A stretch of DNA of 64,000 nucleotides, taken from contig PIUA01000027.1 of the NCBI GenBank assembly GCA_017577405.1, forward strand, positions 1 to 64,000, given 5' to 3'. Shown piece by piece: positions 10,411-18,875 of the stretch (within the stretch, counting starts at the first letter, position 1; each line of letters starts with the position of its first letter). This stretch comes from Bacillota bacterium (GTDB lineage Bacteria > Bacillota > Limnochordia > Limnochordales > Limnochordaceae). The position numbers were made by a program, and so were the translations under genes. Below the pieces are notes generated by a model, which was not told where the DNA came from, searched no databases, and saw only the letters and a list, made by a program, of their open reading frames with translations.

Positions 10411-11383
10411 CGGGGCATCCGCCCTCGCCCTGGGCATCGACCTGGGCGGCACCAAGATTGCCGCCGGGGTGGTCGATGCCTCCGGGCGGATCCTGGGCCG
10501 GGGCCACCGGCTCACCCAGCCCCAGGAGGGGTGGGAGGCGGTGGTGGACCGGATGGTGGCCGCGGGGGAGGAGGCCCTGGCCCAGGCGGGGGTGACGGCG
10601 GAGGCGCTCGCGGGCGTCGGCATCGGCTCGCCGGGCCCCGTCAACCCCGAGACGGGGGTGGTGGTGGAGGCGGCCAACCTCTTCTTCAAGAACGTGCCCC
10701 TGGCCGAGGCGGTCGCCGCCCGGTTCGACCGGCCCACCTACCTGGACCACGATGCCCGGGTGGCCGCCCTGGGCGAGTACCGCTTCGGGGCAGGCCAGGG
10801 GGCGACCCACCTGGTCTTCGTCACCGTGTCGACGGGGATCGGGGCGGGCATCATCGTGAAGGGGCGGCCCCACCAGGGCGCACACTTCGCGGCAGGCGAG
10901 CTGGGCCACACGGTGGTGATGCCCAACGGCCCCCGGTGCACCTGCGGCCTCAACGGCTGCCTGGAAGCCGTCGCCTCGGGCACGGCCATCGCCAAGCTGG
11001 CCCGGGAGGCGATGGCCCGGGGCGAGGCTCCCATTCTGGCCCAGCTGGCCGGGCATGATCCCGAGCGGGTCGATGCGCGGCTGGTGGCGGAAGGGGTCCG
11101 CCGGGGCGATCCGGCCTGCCGGCAGGTGCTGGACCAGGCCACCTTCTACCTGGGCCTGGCCCTGGCGGGGGTGATCAACCTCATCGACTGTGACCGGATC
11201 GTCCTCGGCGGCGGCGTGGCCAAGATGGGCGAGCTCCTCTTCGAGCCCGTCCGCCGGACGGTGGCCGCGTCGGTGGTGGCCACCGGCCGGCAGGTGCCCA
11301 TCGTTCCCGCGGCCCTGGGCTCCGATGCCGGGATCCTGGGGGCGGCCTCTCTGGCCCTGGCGCCCCTCACTCCAGGGTCTTGA
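10376..11383 (+). CDS. ROK family glucokinase
   Basis: ALGIDLGGTKIAAGVVD, 'PRCTCGLNGCLEAVASG' ROK zinc motif; GTG start overlaps upstream gene. Confidence 0.93.
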   Translation: MGSVVAMAPAPDGASALALGIDLGGTKIAAGVVDASGRILGRGHRLTQPQEGWEAVVDRMVAAGEEALAQAGVTAEALAGVGIGSPGPVNPETGVVVEAANLFFKNVPLAEAVAARFDRPTYLDHDARVAALGEYRFGAGQGATHLVFVTVSTGIGAGIIVKGRPHQGAHFAAGELGHTVVMPNGPRCTCGLNGCLEAVASGTAIAKLAREAMARGEAPILAQLAGHDPERVDARLVAEGVRRGDPACRQVLDQATFYLGLALAGVINLIDCDRIVLGGGVAKMGELLFEPVRRTVAASVVATGRQVPIVPAALGSDAGILGAASLALAPLTPGS

Positions 11384-11843
11384 TGAAGGCGATGAGGGCT
11401 TCGATGGTCCCCGGCTGGGCCAGCTGGTTCCGGTAGGGGGCGATGGTGGCCGTCATCACGCCGGCCGCGTACCCCCGGACGATCTTGGCGTCGGGGTTCT
11501 CGATGGACTCCCGCAGGTAGGCCTCATCGGCCACCACCCGTTCACCCGTGGTGAGTTCCACCTCCCGGCCGTACAGCCCGGCCCAGGTGGGGCCCACCAT
11601 GGGGGTCCCGTCCAGGGAGTGGCACGCAGAGCAGCCGAGCTGGGTATAGAAGCGCTGGCCCATGGCGACCAGCTCCGCCTCGGTGAAGGTGGGGGCTTCG
11701 GCGCCCGGAACCTCCTCGGCGTGCTGGGCCACCTGGGCGGGGTCGCCGACAGCCACTTGGGGCTGGGTGAACTGGCCGTACAAGAGGATGGTGATGGCGG
11801 TCACGGCCATCAGCGTCACATAAAACCAAGCCTGCTTGAACAC
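11367..11843 (-). CDS. Membrane-anchored mono-haem class I cytochrome c
   Basis: N-terminal TM, CSACH haem motif, 'VGPTWAGLYGREVELTTGERVVADEAYLRESIENPDAKIVRGYAAGVM' as in the C-terminal domain of CoxB-type proteins. Confidence 0.9.
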   Translation of the reverse strand: MFKQAWFYVTLMAVTAITILLYGQFTQPQVAVGDPAQVAQHAEEVPGAEAPTFTEAELVAMGQRFYTQLGCSACHSLDGTPMVGPTWAGLYGREVELTTGERVVADEAYLRESIENPDAKIVRGYAAGVMTATIAPYRNQLAQPGTIEALIAFIKTLE

Positions 11844-11970
11844 GGCGTCTCCTCCTCAGGCAAGGTGAACGATGGCTGGTCGTGGCGACCGTCCTCTGCA
11901 GGGGCGCGCAGGCACAGGCCGTGCCCCAGATGTGTTCGCAAGAATGATCACGATTCCTGCTCTTGACCTA

Positions 11971-12072
11971 TGAAGAGGGCCCGCCAGTGGCGGGCCTCAA
12001 ATGTTCGAGGCAAACCCTCTTCAGCCAGCGGAAAACCCTTGAGCCGGCCGGTTGGCTCATTTACCGGCTGGC
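11971..12072 (-). terminator. Structured intergenic region with overlapping hairpins, downstream of the 12113-13057 gene
   Basis: GGCCCGCC-AGT-GGCGGGCC (11978-11996); outer TGAAGAGGG/CCCTCTTCA (11971-11979/12015-12023); GCCTC/GAGGC alternative; GCCGGCCGGT/ACCGGCTGGC (12043-12052/12063-12072). Confidence 0.55.
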
Positions 12073-12112
12073 CCCAAAGGAAGCCTCTCGCCGGAGAAGG
12101 CCGCCCCCGAGG

Positions 12113-13057
12113 TTAGGGGCCCTGTTCCACCCGGACCACCACCCCGTCCCGGAAGAGGACGGTCCGCCGGACCTCCTCCCAGAAGCGGGGCGTGCCCGTG
12201 AAGAAATCGTACTGCCCCACCGTCTCGATGTACCGCCAGCGGAGGACGGGCCCCAGCTGGGGGTCGGTCACCTCCAGGATCTCATCGGGCGCACCCCAGG
12301 CGGCGGCCACCATGGCAGGGCTCATGCCGGGAACTACCCGGCCCTGGCTGACCAGGCGGAGCTGCTCCACGCTCCAGTCGGGGTAGTGGGTCTCAGCCAG
12401 GGCCAGGGAGACCTCCCCCTGGGCGACCAGCTCCACCAGCTCGGGAGGCCAGCCGGGATGGGCCTCCTGCAGGGCAGCCCGCTCCTGCTCGGCCAACGAC
12501 GGGCCGAAGAAGAGCTGGAGGCCCAGGCTGAGGCTGGTCGCCTCCGACCGGGTCCAACCCGAAGCCGGGCGGGCGAAGCTGGTGGCCCCCTGCACCAGGA
12601 GCTGGAGGCCGTCCTTCAGGCCAAGCTCAGCGCCGTAGGTGAGGCGGAGGACGGGGCGGCCGCTCCCTTCCCACTCGTATCCGGCTCCGGCCCGGGCGTA
12701 GACCCGGACGGGCCCCCGGGTCAGGTGGGGACCGGCGGAGATCACCAGCCGGGTGGGGTCGCCCTCCCCACCGGGCATAAGGCTGGCGGCGGCCGAGTAC
12801 CAGGCGAAGTGGCGGACGGCGCCCACCTCCACCGGCCGGCCGCCCAGGCCCCCGATGACGAACGCGCCCAGTCCCTCGGGCGGGAGGCCGGGCAGGGTCT
12901 GGGCTGCTGTCGACCCGCCCAGGAGGAGCAGGAAGCTGAGGAGCCAGAAGATGAGGTGTGCCCCTCCTCGCCGCTCCCAGCCCGCCAGGAAGGACCGCCC
13001 CCGGAGCTTTCCCCCGACGGGGCGTGTGCCACCCCAACCGCCCGAGATCCTCGCCAT
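12113..13057 (-). CDS. Secreted/envelope protein: beta-rich region plus C-terminal SmpA/OmlA (BamE)-like segment
   Basis: Signal-like hydrophobic N-terminus; alternating beta-rich middle; 'GRVVPGMSPAMVAAAWGAPDEILEV...LRWRYIE...VLFRDGVVVRVE' resembles SmpA/OmlA. Confidence 0.65.
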   Translation of the reverse strand: MARISGGWGGTRPVGGKLRGRSFLAGWERRGGAHLIFWLLSFLLLLGGSTAAQTLPGLPPEGLGAFVIGGLGGRPVEVGAVRHFAWYSAAASLMPGGEGDPTRLVISAGPHLTRGPVRVYARAGAGYEWEGSGRPVLRLTYGAELGLKDGLQLLVQGATSFARPASGWTRSEATSLSLGLQLFFGPSLAEQERAALQEAHPGWPPELVELVAQGEVSLALAETHYPDWSVEQLRLVSQGRVVPGMSPAMVAAAWGAPDEILEVTDPQLGPVLRWRYIETVGQYDFFTGTPRFWEEVRRTVLFRDGVVVRVEQGP

Positions 13058-13162
13058 GCCCTCGCCTCCTCGCACCCGAGTGGCCCATCGCTCCCAGGGC
13101 CGGACCAGGCCCCGGGGCCGCGCGCGGGCCCCTCTCAGGTTATCGAGCGAGGGAGGGCCGAT

Positions 13163-13795
13163 CTAGAGCCACATGGCCTCCACCTCGTAGATGGTGGGCT
13201 GGCGGAGCTGCTGGTGTTGGGGATCCCAGATGCCGCAGAGGACCCCGTAGCGGGTGGGTTTGGCCGCCAGGGCCGCGGGCAGGCTGCAGAGGGTTCCCTC
13301 GGGGCCCTGAGGGAGCTGGCAGCCCAGGGGATACTCGGGTGGGCGGGTGCCGGTCAAGACGCCGCACTCCCCGCCCCCGACCAGGCGGAGGAACCAGGGG
13401 GAGGGGTTGGCCCGGTCGGGCGGGTTGGTCCAGGCGTCGGGCGGCTGGGGGAGGGGATCGGTCAGCTCCAGGACCACACCCTGGTTCTGGGCCGGATCCC
13501 CCTGGGGGCAGGCGACGGTGCCGCCGGCGGTCAGGAAGCACGGGTCGTAGATGACGTTCTCGGAGGCGCAGCGGAAGGCTCCCTCCCGGGGGGCGGCCAG
13601 CGACCCGGTCCAGCAGGAGCCGGGCCGGGTTTCGACGGCCGTAAAGCCTTCGGGATCATAGATGACGATGGCCGTCCCCTGGGCGGTGCCGGACCACCAT
13701 CCGGTCGACCATCCGGCCACGACCAAGGCCAGTGCCAGGAGTAGGAGGACGCCTCCCAGCCACCGCCGTGAGACCACCAGCACCCGTTTGGCCAC
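13163..13795 (-). CDS. Membrane-anchored/secreted cysteine-rich hypothetical protein
   Basis: GTG start with AAAGGCGGGAG upstream, single N-terminal TM, eight Cys in the exported part (GSCWTG, FRCASE, YDPCF, VACPQ, GECGV, LGCQL, TLCSL, VLCGI). Confidence 0.7.
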   Translation of the reverse strand: MAKRVLVVSRRWLGGVLLLLALALVVAGWSTGWWSGTAQGTAIVIYDPEGFTAVETRPGSCWTGSLAAPREGAFRCASENVIYDPCFLTAGGTVACPQGDPAQNQGVVLELTDPLPQPPDAWTNPPDRANPSPWFLRLVGGGECGVLTGTRPPEYPLGCQLPQGPEGTLCSLPAALAAKPTRYGVLCGIWDPQHQQLRQPTIYEVEAMWL

Positions 13796-14108
13796 CAGGG
13801 CTCCCGCCTTTCTCGAGGTTGACCCCGCCTGAGGGGGGCGAGCGCCCCGGCCGAGCCCAGCTCCCCCGGCCGAGACCAGCTCGCGCGGCTTGCGGACCGG
13901 TGTCGGATGGGGGTTGGAACCCTGCACCCGGGGGGCGATCGCGCCAGCGACGCCGCCCCTGGAGACCTATGTGCCCCCGAGCCGGGAAAGACGCGGAGAC
14001 TTGGTGGTGAGCTTTTCCAGCGGCAGGGAAGGATCCTGCCGGGGCCGAAGCTTCCCGGACAGGCTTCTCTCCAGGGGCCTGCAGGTGACGGTTTGGGGGG
14101 CGGTCTGG

Positions 14109-16112
14109 ATGAGGAAGCATCCTGGGCAGGCCGGCTTCCAGGGGTGGTGCCGGCATTGCATCCCCGGCCAGCTGACGCCAGCCTGGTGGCGACCCATCCT
14201 TCTGGGGCTCATCCTGCTCCTGGTGGGCTTTGGGTGGGGCCCCGGCCCCGCGTGGTGGGGATCGGCCCAGGAAGTCCCACAGGCAGAGACCCTCGCTCTT
14301 CCCCACCCCCCTACCGTCACCGTTGTACCGGAGCTGTCAGGGCCCATCCCGGCCGGGCGGCTCTGGCTGGCCGTCCAGATCCAGGCGCCTGCCGGCGTCC
14401 AAGAGGTGGTCTTCTGGCTGGAGGATCCCACGGGCCAGCGGGAGCGTCTCGTCCCTGAGGTCGGGGGGCCGTCGGAAGAGGAGCAGACGGCCTGGTTTGA
14501 GGTGCCCGGGGTGACTGAGGGCACCTACCGGTTGACCGTCCAGGTGGTGGATGGGGCCGGGCAGGAGACTGAAGCTGTCTGGACCTTCCCTGTGGTGGGG
14601 GACCTCACCGTGGAGCCGGAGCTGGCCGAGTTGGAGGCGGGGCTCTGGGTCCGGGAGCCCAGCGCGCAGGAGGCGGTGGACCGGATGGCCCAGACCGGGG
14701 AGCTGTGGCGCCTCCTGGAGCGGCGGTACGGGTGGCGGCGCGGCACCGACCCGGTCCGGATCCAGGTGAGCTGGGAGGGCACCTTGGGCCGTTTGACCCA
14801 CCCCCTGCTGATGAAGGCGTTGGTGGAGGATCAGCCGGCAGGCTTTCTGGCCCGGGGGGTGCGGGCCTACGAGGCCGTCCGGGGCGCTCCCTACTGGTGG
14901 GAGGCTCGGGGGCCGGAGCCAGGGGTGAGCGAGGCCTTCCCGGGCGGCTCAACCCAGCCTCCGGACGCCACGGTCCTCTACGGCGCCGGGGCGTATGCTC
15001 CCGAGCGGGAGGCCGTGGGGTGGACCTCCTTTCTGGCCGCCTACCACCGCCACCCGGCGGCGGACGATGCCGCCTACCGCCTGGGCCGCTCCCATGAGCT
15101 TCTGGCCGCCCGATTCGCCCCCGGCCGCTCCGAGCGGGTGGCCCACCTGCTGGCCGCGGCGTGGGCCTACCTGGCCGCGCTGGAGCTGCCCGACGGGGAC
15201 ATGGCGTGGGATGCCCGCAACCGCCTCATCTACCTGCTGGATGCAGTGGCCCGCCCCGAAGACCTCCAGCGGATGACCGGCCGCCTCGAAGAGGGGGCCT
15301 CCCCGGAGGCGGGGCTGGTGGAGCGTTTTGTCCGGCCCCAGCTGGGCCGGGACTTGGCCGTGGCCGCCCAGTATGCCCTGGCCCTCCGCCATCTGCGGGC
15401 CGGCGAGTACGAGGCCGCCGCCCAGGGCCTGGCCGCCGTCCTGGCTGCCTTGCCGGAGGAAGGGCCCTGGGATCCCCTGGCCCTGAGAACCTCCCAGACC
15501 CGGGCGGCCGTGGAACGGCAGCAGGCGACGGCGCAGCAGCTGGCGGAGCTGCGGGCCGGCCGGGAGGGCCGGGGGGCCGAGGCGGCCGCGGCCGCCTACC
15601 AGGAGGCGGCCCTCATCTACCGGGATCCCCACCTCTTCGCCTTGGCCCTCTGGCACGGGCAGCGGGCCCAGTACCTGGCCTTCGGCCATCTCTTCGAGGC
15701 GGCGGCCCACGAGCTGGACGGGGCCATCCTGGCCGAGGACGCCGCCGGGCAGATCACCTACATCCGAGCCCTCGCCCTCTTCGAGGAGCTCCTGGCCGCC
15801 CAGCCCCCCGAGCCGTGGCGGGAGCGGGCCCTCTTCTCCAAGGGGATGAGCCTCTACCACCTGCTCCACTACGGGCAGGAGGTGGAGGCGTGGCGCCCCC
15901 GCCCAGCCCTGACCCAGGAGCTGGTGGCCACCTTCCGCACCTTCGCGGACGAGTACCCGGCCAGCCCCTGGGCCGACGATGCGTTGCTCATGGTGGGCGT
16001 CTACGGAGAGGAGCCCCGGGTCTTGCAGGCCCTCATCGAACGGTATCCCGATGGCGACAAGCGGCCCATCGCGGAGGCGCTCCTGGAGGAGAAGCCTCAC
16101 CCCGGCTGGTGA
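14109..16112 (+). CDS. Secreted/anchored repeat (TPR-like) hypothetical protein
   Basis: N-terminal TM/signal, a beta segment, then helical repeats resembling TPRs (FLAAYHRHPAADDAAYRLGRSHELLA..., FRTFADEYPASPWADDALLMVG). Confidence 0.7.
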   Translation: MRKHPGQAGFQGWCRHCIPGQLTPAWWRPILLGLILLLVGFGWGPGPAWWGSAQEVPQAETLALPHPPTVTVVPELSGPIPAGRLWLAVQIQAPAGVQEVVFWLEDPTGQRERLVPEVGGPSEEEQTAWFEVPGVTEGTYRLTVQVVDGAGQETEAVWTFPVVGDLTVEPELAELEAGLWVREPSAQEAVDRMAQTGELWRLLERRYGWRRGTDPVRIQVSWEGTLGRLTHPLLMKALVEDQPAGFLARGVRAYEAVRGAPYWWEARGPEPGVSEAFPGGSTQPPDATVLYGAGAYAPEREAVGWTSFLAAYHRHPAADDAAYRLGRSHELLAARFAPGRSERVAHLLAAAWAYLAALELPDGDMAWDARNRLIYLLDAVARPEDLQRMTGRLEEGASPEAGLVERFVRPQLGRDLAVAAQYALALRHLRAGEYEAAAQGLAAVLAALPEEGPWDPLALRTSQTRAAVERQQATAQQLAELRAGREGRGAEAAAAAYQEAALIYRDPHLFALALWHGQRAQYLAFGHLFEAAAHELDGAILAEDAAGQITYIRALALFEELLAAQPPEPWRERALFSKGMSLYHLLHYGQEVEAWRPRPALTQELVATFRTFADEYPASPWADDALLMVGVYGEEPRVLQALIERYPDGDKRPIAEALLEEKPHPGW

Positions 16113-16903
16113 GGCGGGCGGCCCTCGGGAGGCTCAATGGGTTCCTGGCTGGGATGCCCGGGCCGGGGCCGCTCCCCCAGGGGCACCAAGCCCAGCCGCA
16201 GGGCGAGGACCGCGGCCTGGGTCCGGTCTTCCACGTTCAGCTTGGTGAGGATGCGGGAGACGTGGGCCTTCACTGTGCGCACGGTGGCGCGGAGGGTGGC
16301 GGCAATCTCCTTGTTGCTCCGGCCCTGGGCGATGAGGGCCAGGACCATCTGCTCCCGGGGCGTGAGCGCGATGTCGCCCGGAGCGCTGGCCCGGGTGCGG
16401 GCCAGCGCCTGGACCAGTTGGAGAGCGGCCGCGGGCGAGAGGTAGGTCTGCCCCCGGGCGACGGTCCGGATCGCCTCCTCCAGGTGGAGGGTGACCTGCT
16501 CCTTGTGGAGGAAGCCCGCCGCGCCGGCCCGGAGGGCTTCCACGGCATAGGGGTTCTCGGGAAGCACGCTCACCACCAGGATGTGGCGGGCCAGCCCCTC
16601 CGCCAGCAGGCGCCGGGTGAGGTCGAGGCCGCAGTGGCTCCCCAGCTGGATGTCCATGAGGACCACATCGGGCCGGAGCTCCCGGGCCGCCCGTAAGGCT
16701 TCTTCGGGGCCGGAGGCCTCCCCCGCGACGGTCACCCCGGCCATGATCTCGACCAGCCGACGCAGGGCGCCGCGGGAGAGGGGATCATCGTCCACCACGA
16801 GGAGGGTGATCCGGTCTGCGTCCATGGTCCACCTCGTTGGGCGTCGCTCCGGCCCGGCCACGGCTCGGCTGGGCTGGCGGGCGGGCCCATGGGCGGGCTT
16901 CAC
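16097..16903 (-). CDS. NarL/FixJ-type response regulator
   Basis: Receiver 'LLVVDDDPLSR...PDVVLMDIQLG' and LuxR HTH 'LTPREQMVLALIAQGRSNKEIAATLRATVRTVKAHVSRILTKL'; GTGA overlap with the kinase gene. Confidence 0.95.
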   Translation of the reverse strand: MKPAHGPARQPSRAVAGPERRPTRWTMDADRITLLVVDDDPLSRGALRRLVEIMAGVTVAGEASGPEEALRAARELRPDVVLMDIQLGSHCGLDLTRRLLAEGLARHILVVSVLPENPYAVEALRAGAAGFLHKEQVTLHLEEAIRTVARGQTYLSPAAALQLVQALARTRASAPGDIALTPREQMVLALIAQGRSNKEIAATLRATVRTVKAHVSRILTKLNVEDRTQAAVLALRLGLVPLGERPRPGHPSQEPIEPPEGRPPHQPG

Positions 16904-17670
16904 GTCTCCTGGGGCCGGTGCAGGGGCAGGTGGATCAAGGCCTCGGCGCCGCCCTCTTCCCGGTTGCGCAGGGTCAGGGTGCCATCGTGGGCTTCGATGA
17001 CGGCCCGGGCAATGGGGAGGCCCAAGCCCAGGCCGTTCTCGCGGGTGGAGTGAAAGGGCAAGGCGGGGTCGAAGCCGGGGACCTCGGGGAATCCGGGACC
17101 GGTGTCGCGGATGGCGATCTCCACCGTCTCACCGTCACATCTCAGGTGGAGGCCGATGGTGCCGCCCCGGGTTCCCAGCGCGTGCAGGCTGTTGAAGGCC
17201 AGATTGAGCAGGGCCGCCTCCAGGAGCGCGCGGTCGCCTTCCACGGTGCCCCGGGGCCCGGCGTACTGCTCGGTCACCTCCACCGGATGCCCCGCCGCTG
17301 CGCAGGCTCGGGCCGCGACCCGCACCAGATCCGCCACGGCCCCCATGAGCTCCACCAGGTTGACCGCCTCCCGCCGGGGGGGCCGGACCCCACCGTAGGC
17401 GAGAGCCCCTTCCAGGAGGGCCGAGGCCCGCCGGAGGGCGGTTCGGGCCGTCTCCAGGTCGGCGAGGGAGGGGAGGCGGCCCGCGCTGACGGAACGCTGG
17501 GTCGTGGAGAGAACCACTTCAATGACGCTCAGGGCAGTCTTCGCTTCGTGGGCCACGTAGAGCATGCCCTCCTGCAAGGGAGAGCGCTGCTCCCGGGTTC
17601 CTTCAAGAGGGAGCACCGGCCAACGGAGCGACGGCGCCACCAGCGGCTGGGAAGAGGTGGACGAAGTCAC
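16900..17670 (-). CDS. Soluble sensor histidine kinase (HATPase)
   Basis: H-box-like 'YVAHEAKTALSVIE', N box 'LLNLAFNSLHAL', G boxes 'IRDTGPGF' and 'GLGLGLPIARAVIEAHDG'; no TM or sensory domain. Confidence 0.88.
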   Translation of the reverse strand: MTSSTSSQPLVAPSLRWPVLPLEGTREQRSPLQEGMLYVAHEAKTALSVIEVVLSTTQRSVSAGRLPSLADLETARTALRRASALLEGALAYGGVRPPRREAVNLVELMGAVADLVRVAARACAAAGHPVEVTEQYAGPRGTVEGDRALLEAALLNLAFNSLHALGTRGGTIGLHLRCDGETVEIAIRDTGPGFPEVPGFDPALPFHSTRENGLGLGLPIARAVIEAHDGTLTLRNREEGGAEALIHLPLHRPQET

Positions 17671-17925
17671 GTAACGATCCCCCTTTGGAGCACCTGGTCC
17701 TCGCTTCTCCCCAAGATCGCGCCGGCCACCGCCAACGAGCCCGGGATGGAGGCCGCCCCAGCGGCGCTCGGGATCCGCCCTGCCCCCGGACGGGACTCGG
17801 GCAGGCGCGGGTCGCAGCCCATCATCTTGGCCGGTTGTATTTCTGAAGATTCCATCATAAGCCTGGGCTTCCTTTTATAAAGTAAGGCCCGGCCATCGAC
17901 ATCCGGCCATCCCATTCTCCGAGAC

Positions 17926-17950
17926 CCGGTCCCCGAGCCCTGGGGACCGG
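17926..17950 (-). terminator. Hairpin 3' of the 17982-18860 gene
   Basis: CCGGTCCCC (17926-17934) / GGGGACCGG (17942-17950). Confidence 0.6.
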
Positions 17951-17981
17951 CCCCCGTCCCGGCAGATGACCACCCGGCAGA

Positions 17982-18860
17982 TTACCAACCGAGCTCGAGA
18001 CCGACCCGGTAGCGCGGGTCGCTTTCATAGCCCCACTCCAAACGCAGGTGCCCGAGGCTGACGCCCAGGGTGCCGCCCCACCCAGCGCGCTCGCCCGTCT
18101 CCAGATCCATCTGGTACCCCAGGGCGAGCCTCAGGGTGGGGCCCACGGGGAGCCGGAGGCCCACCCGACCCATCAAGCCTCCCTCATCATCCAGATCCGC
18201 ATCGGCCACCCCCAGGGCGAGCTGGGCCCCTTCCAAGAGGGTCCCCTGCAGGGGGGTGGCGGTGACGGTGATGCCGGCCAGGCCCCGCCCCGGAAGGGCC
18301 TCCCCCGATCGGAGGGGCAGGTCCAGGCCGCTGACACCCAGACTGACCCACGGTGTCGGGTGCCAGGCCAGGCCGGCGTCCAAGGTCCAGCGGCCGCTCC
18401 CATCGGCCGTCCGGGTCCAGACGGGGCGGATCCCCAGGGCGGCCGCTCCCAGACGGCCCGCGACCGCGTAGGAGAGGCTCACCGATTCCCCCGCAGCCCG
18501 GGGCTGGGCGGTCACCACCAAGCCACCGGCCAGGGTGATGCCCGGGTCCAGGAGGGTCAGGCCGTACAGGGGCCCCGAGCCCACCCCTTCCTGGGGGAGG
18601 CTGACCCAGAGGCCCACGGCTGCCTGGCCCAGCTCGGTGGCCGCGGCCGGGTTGAGGAACACGGCTTGGCTTTCGCCGGAAGCGCCGGTCACGTCGGGGA
18701 AGGGGGCGAGGGCCAGATCCCCCGGCTGGGCCAGGCTGGCCGCCGGCACGAGGAGCCAGGCCGCCAGCAGGAGGGCGGGCACCGCCCAGGGGGTGCTGCG
18801 CCGCCGGCCTGCCCGGAGCCGATCTCGATCGAGCCTAGGAGCTGGGGTGTCTCGCCGCAT
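17982..18860 (-). CDS. Outer-membrane beta-barrel-like protein
   Basis: Signal peptide, 'VTGASGESQAVFLNPAAATELGQAAVGLWVSL', alternating strands, C-terminal aromatic ...YRVGLELGW. Confidence 0.65.
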   Translation of the reverse strand: MRRDTPAPRLDRDRLRAGRRRSTPWAVPALLLAAWLLVPAASLAQPGDLALAPFPDVTGASGESQAVFLNPAAATELGQAAVGLWVSLPQEGVGSGPLYGLTLLDPGITLAGGLVVTAQPRAAGESVSLSYAVAGRLGAAALGIRPVWTRTADGSGRWTLDAGLAWHPTPWVSLGVSGLDLPLRSGEALPGRGLAGITVTATPLQGTLLEGAQLALGVADADLDDEGGLMGRVGLRLPVGPTLRLALGYQMDLETGERAGWGGTLGVSLGHLRLEWGYESDPRYRVGLELGW

Positions 18861-18875
18861 GCCAGGGCCTCCTCC

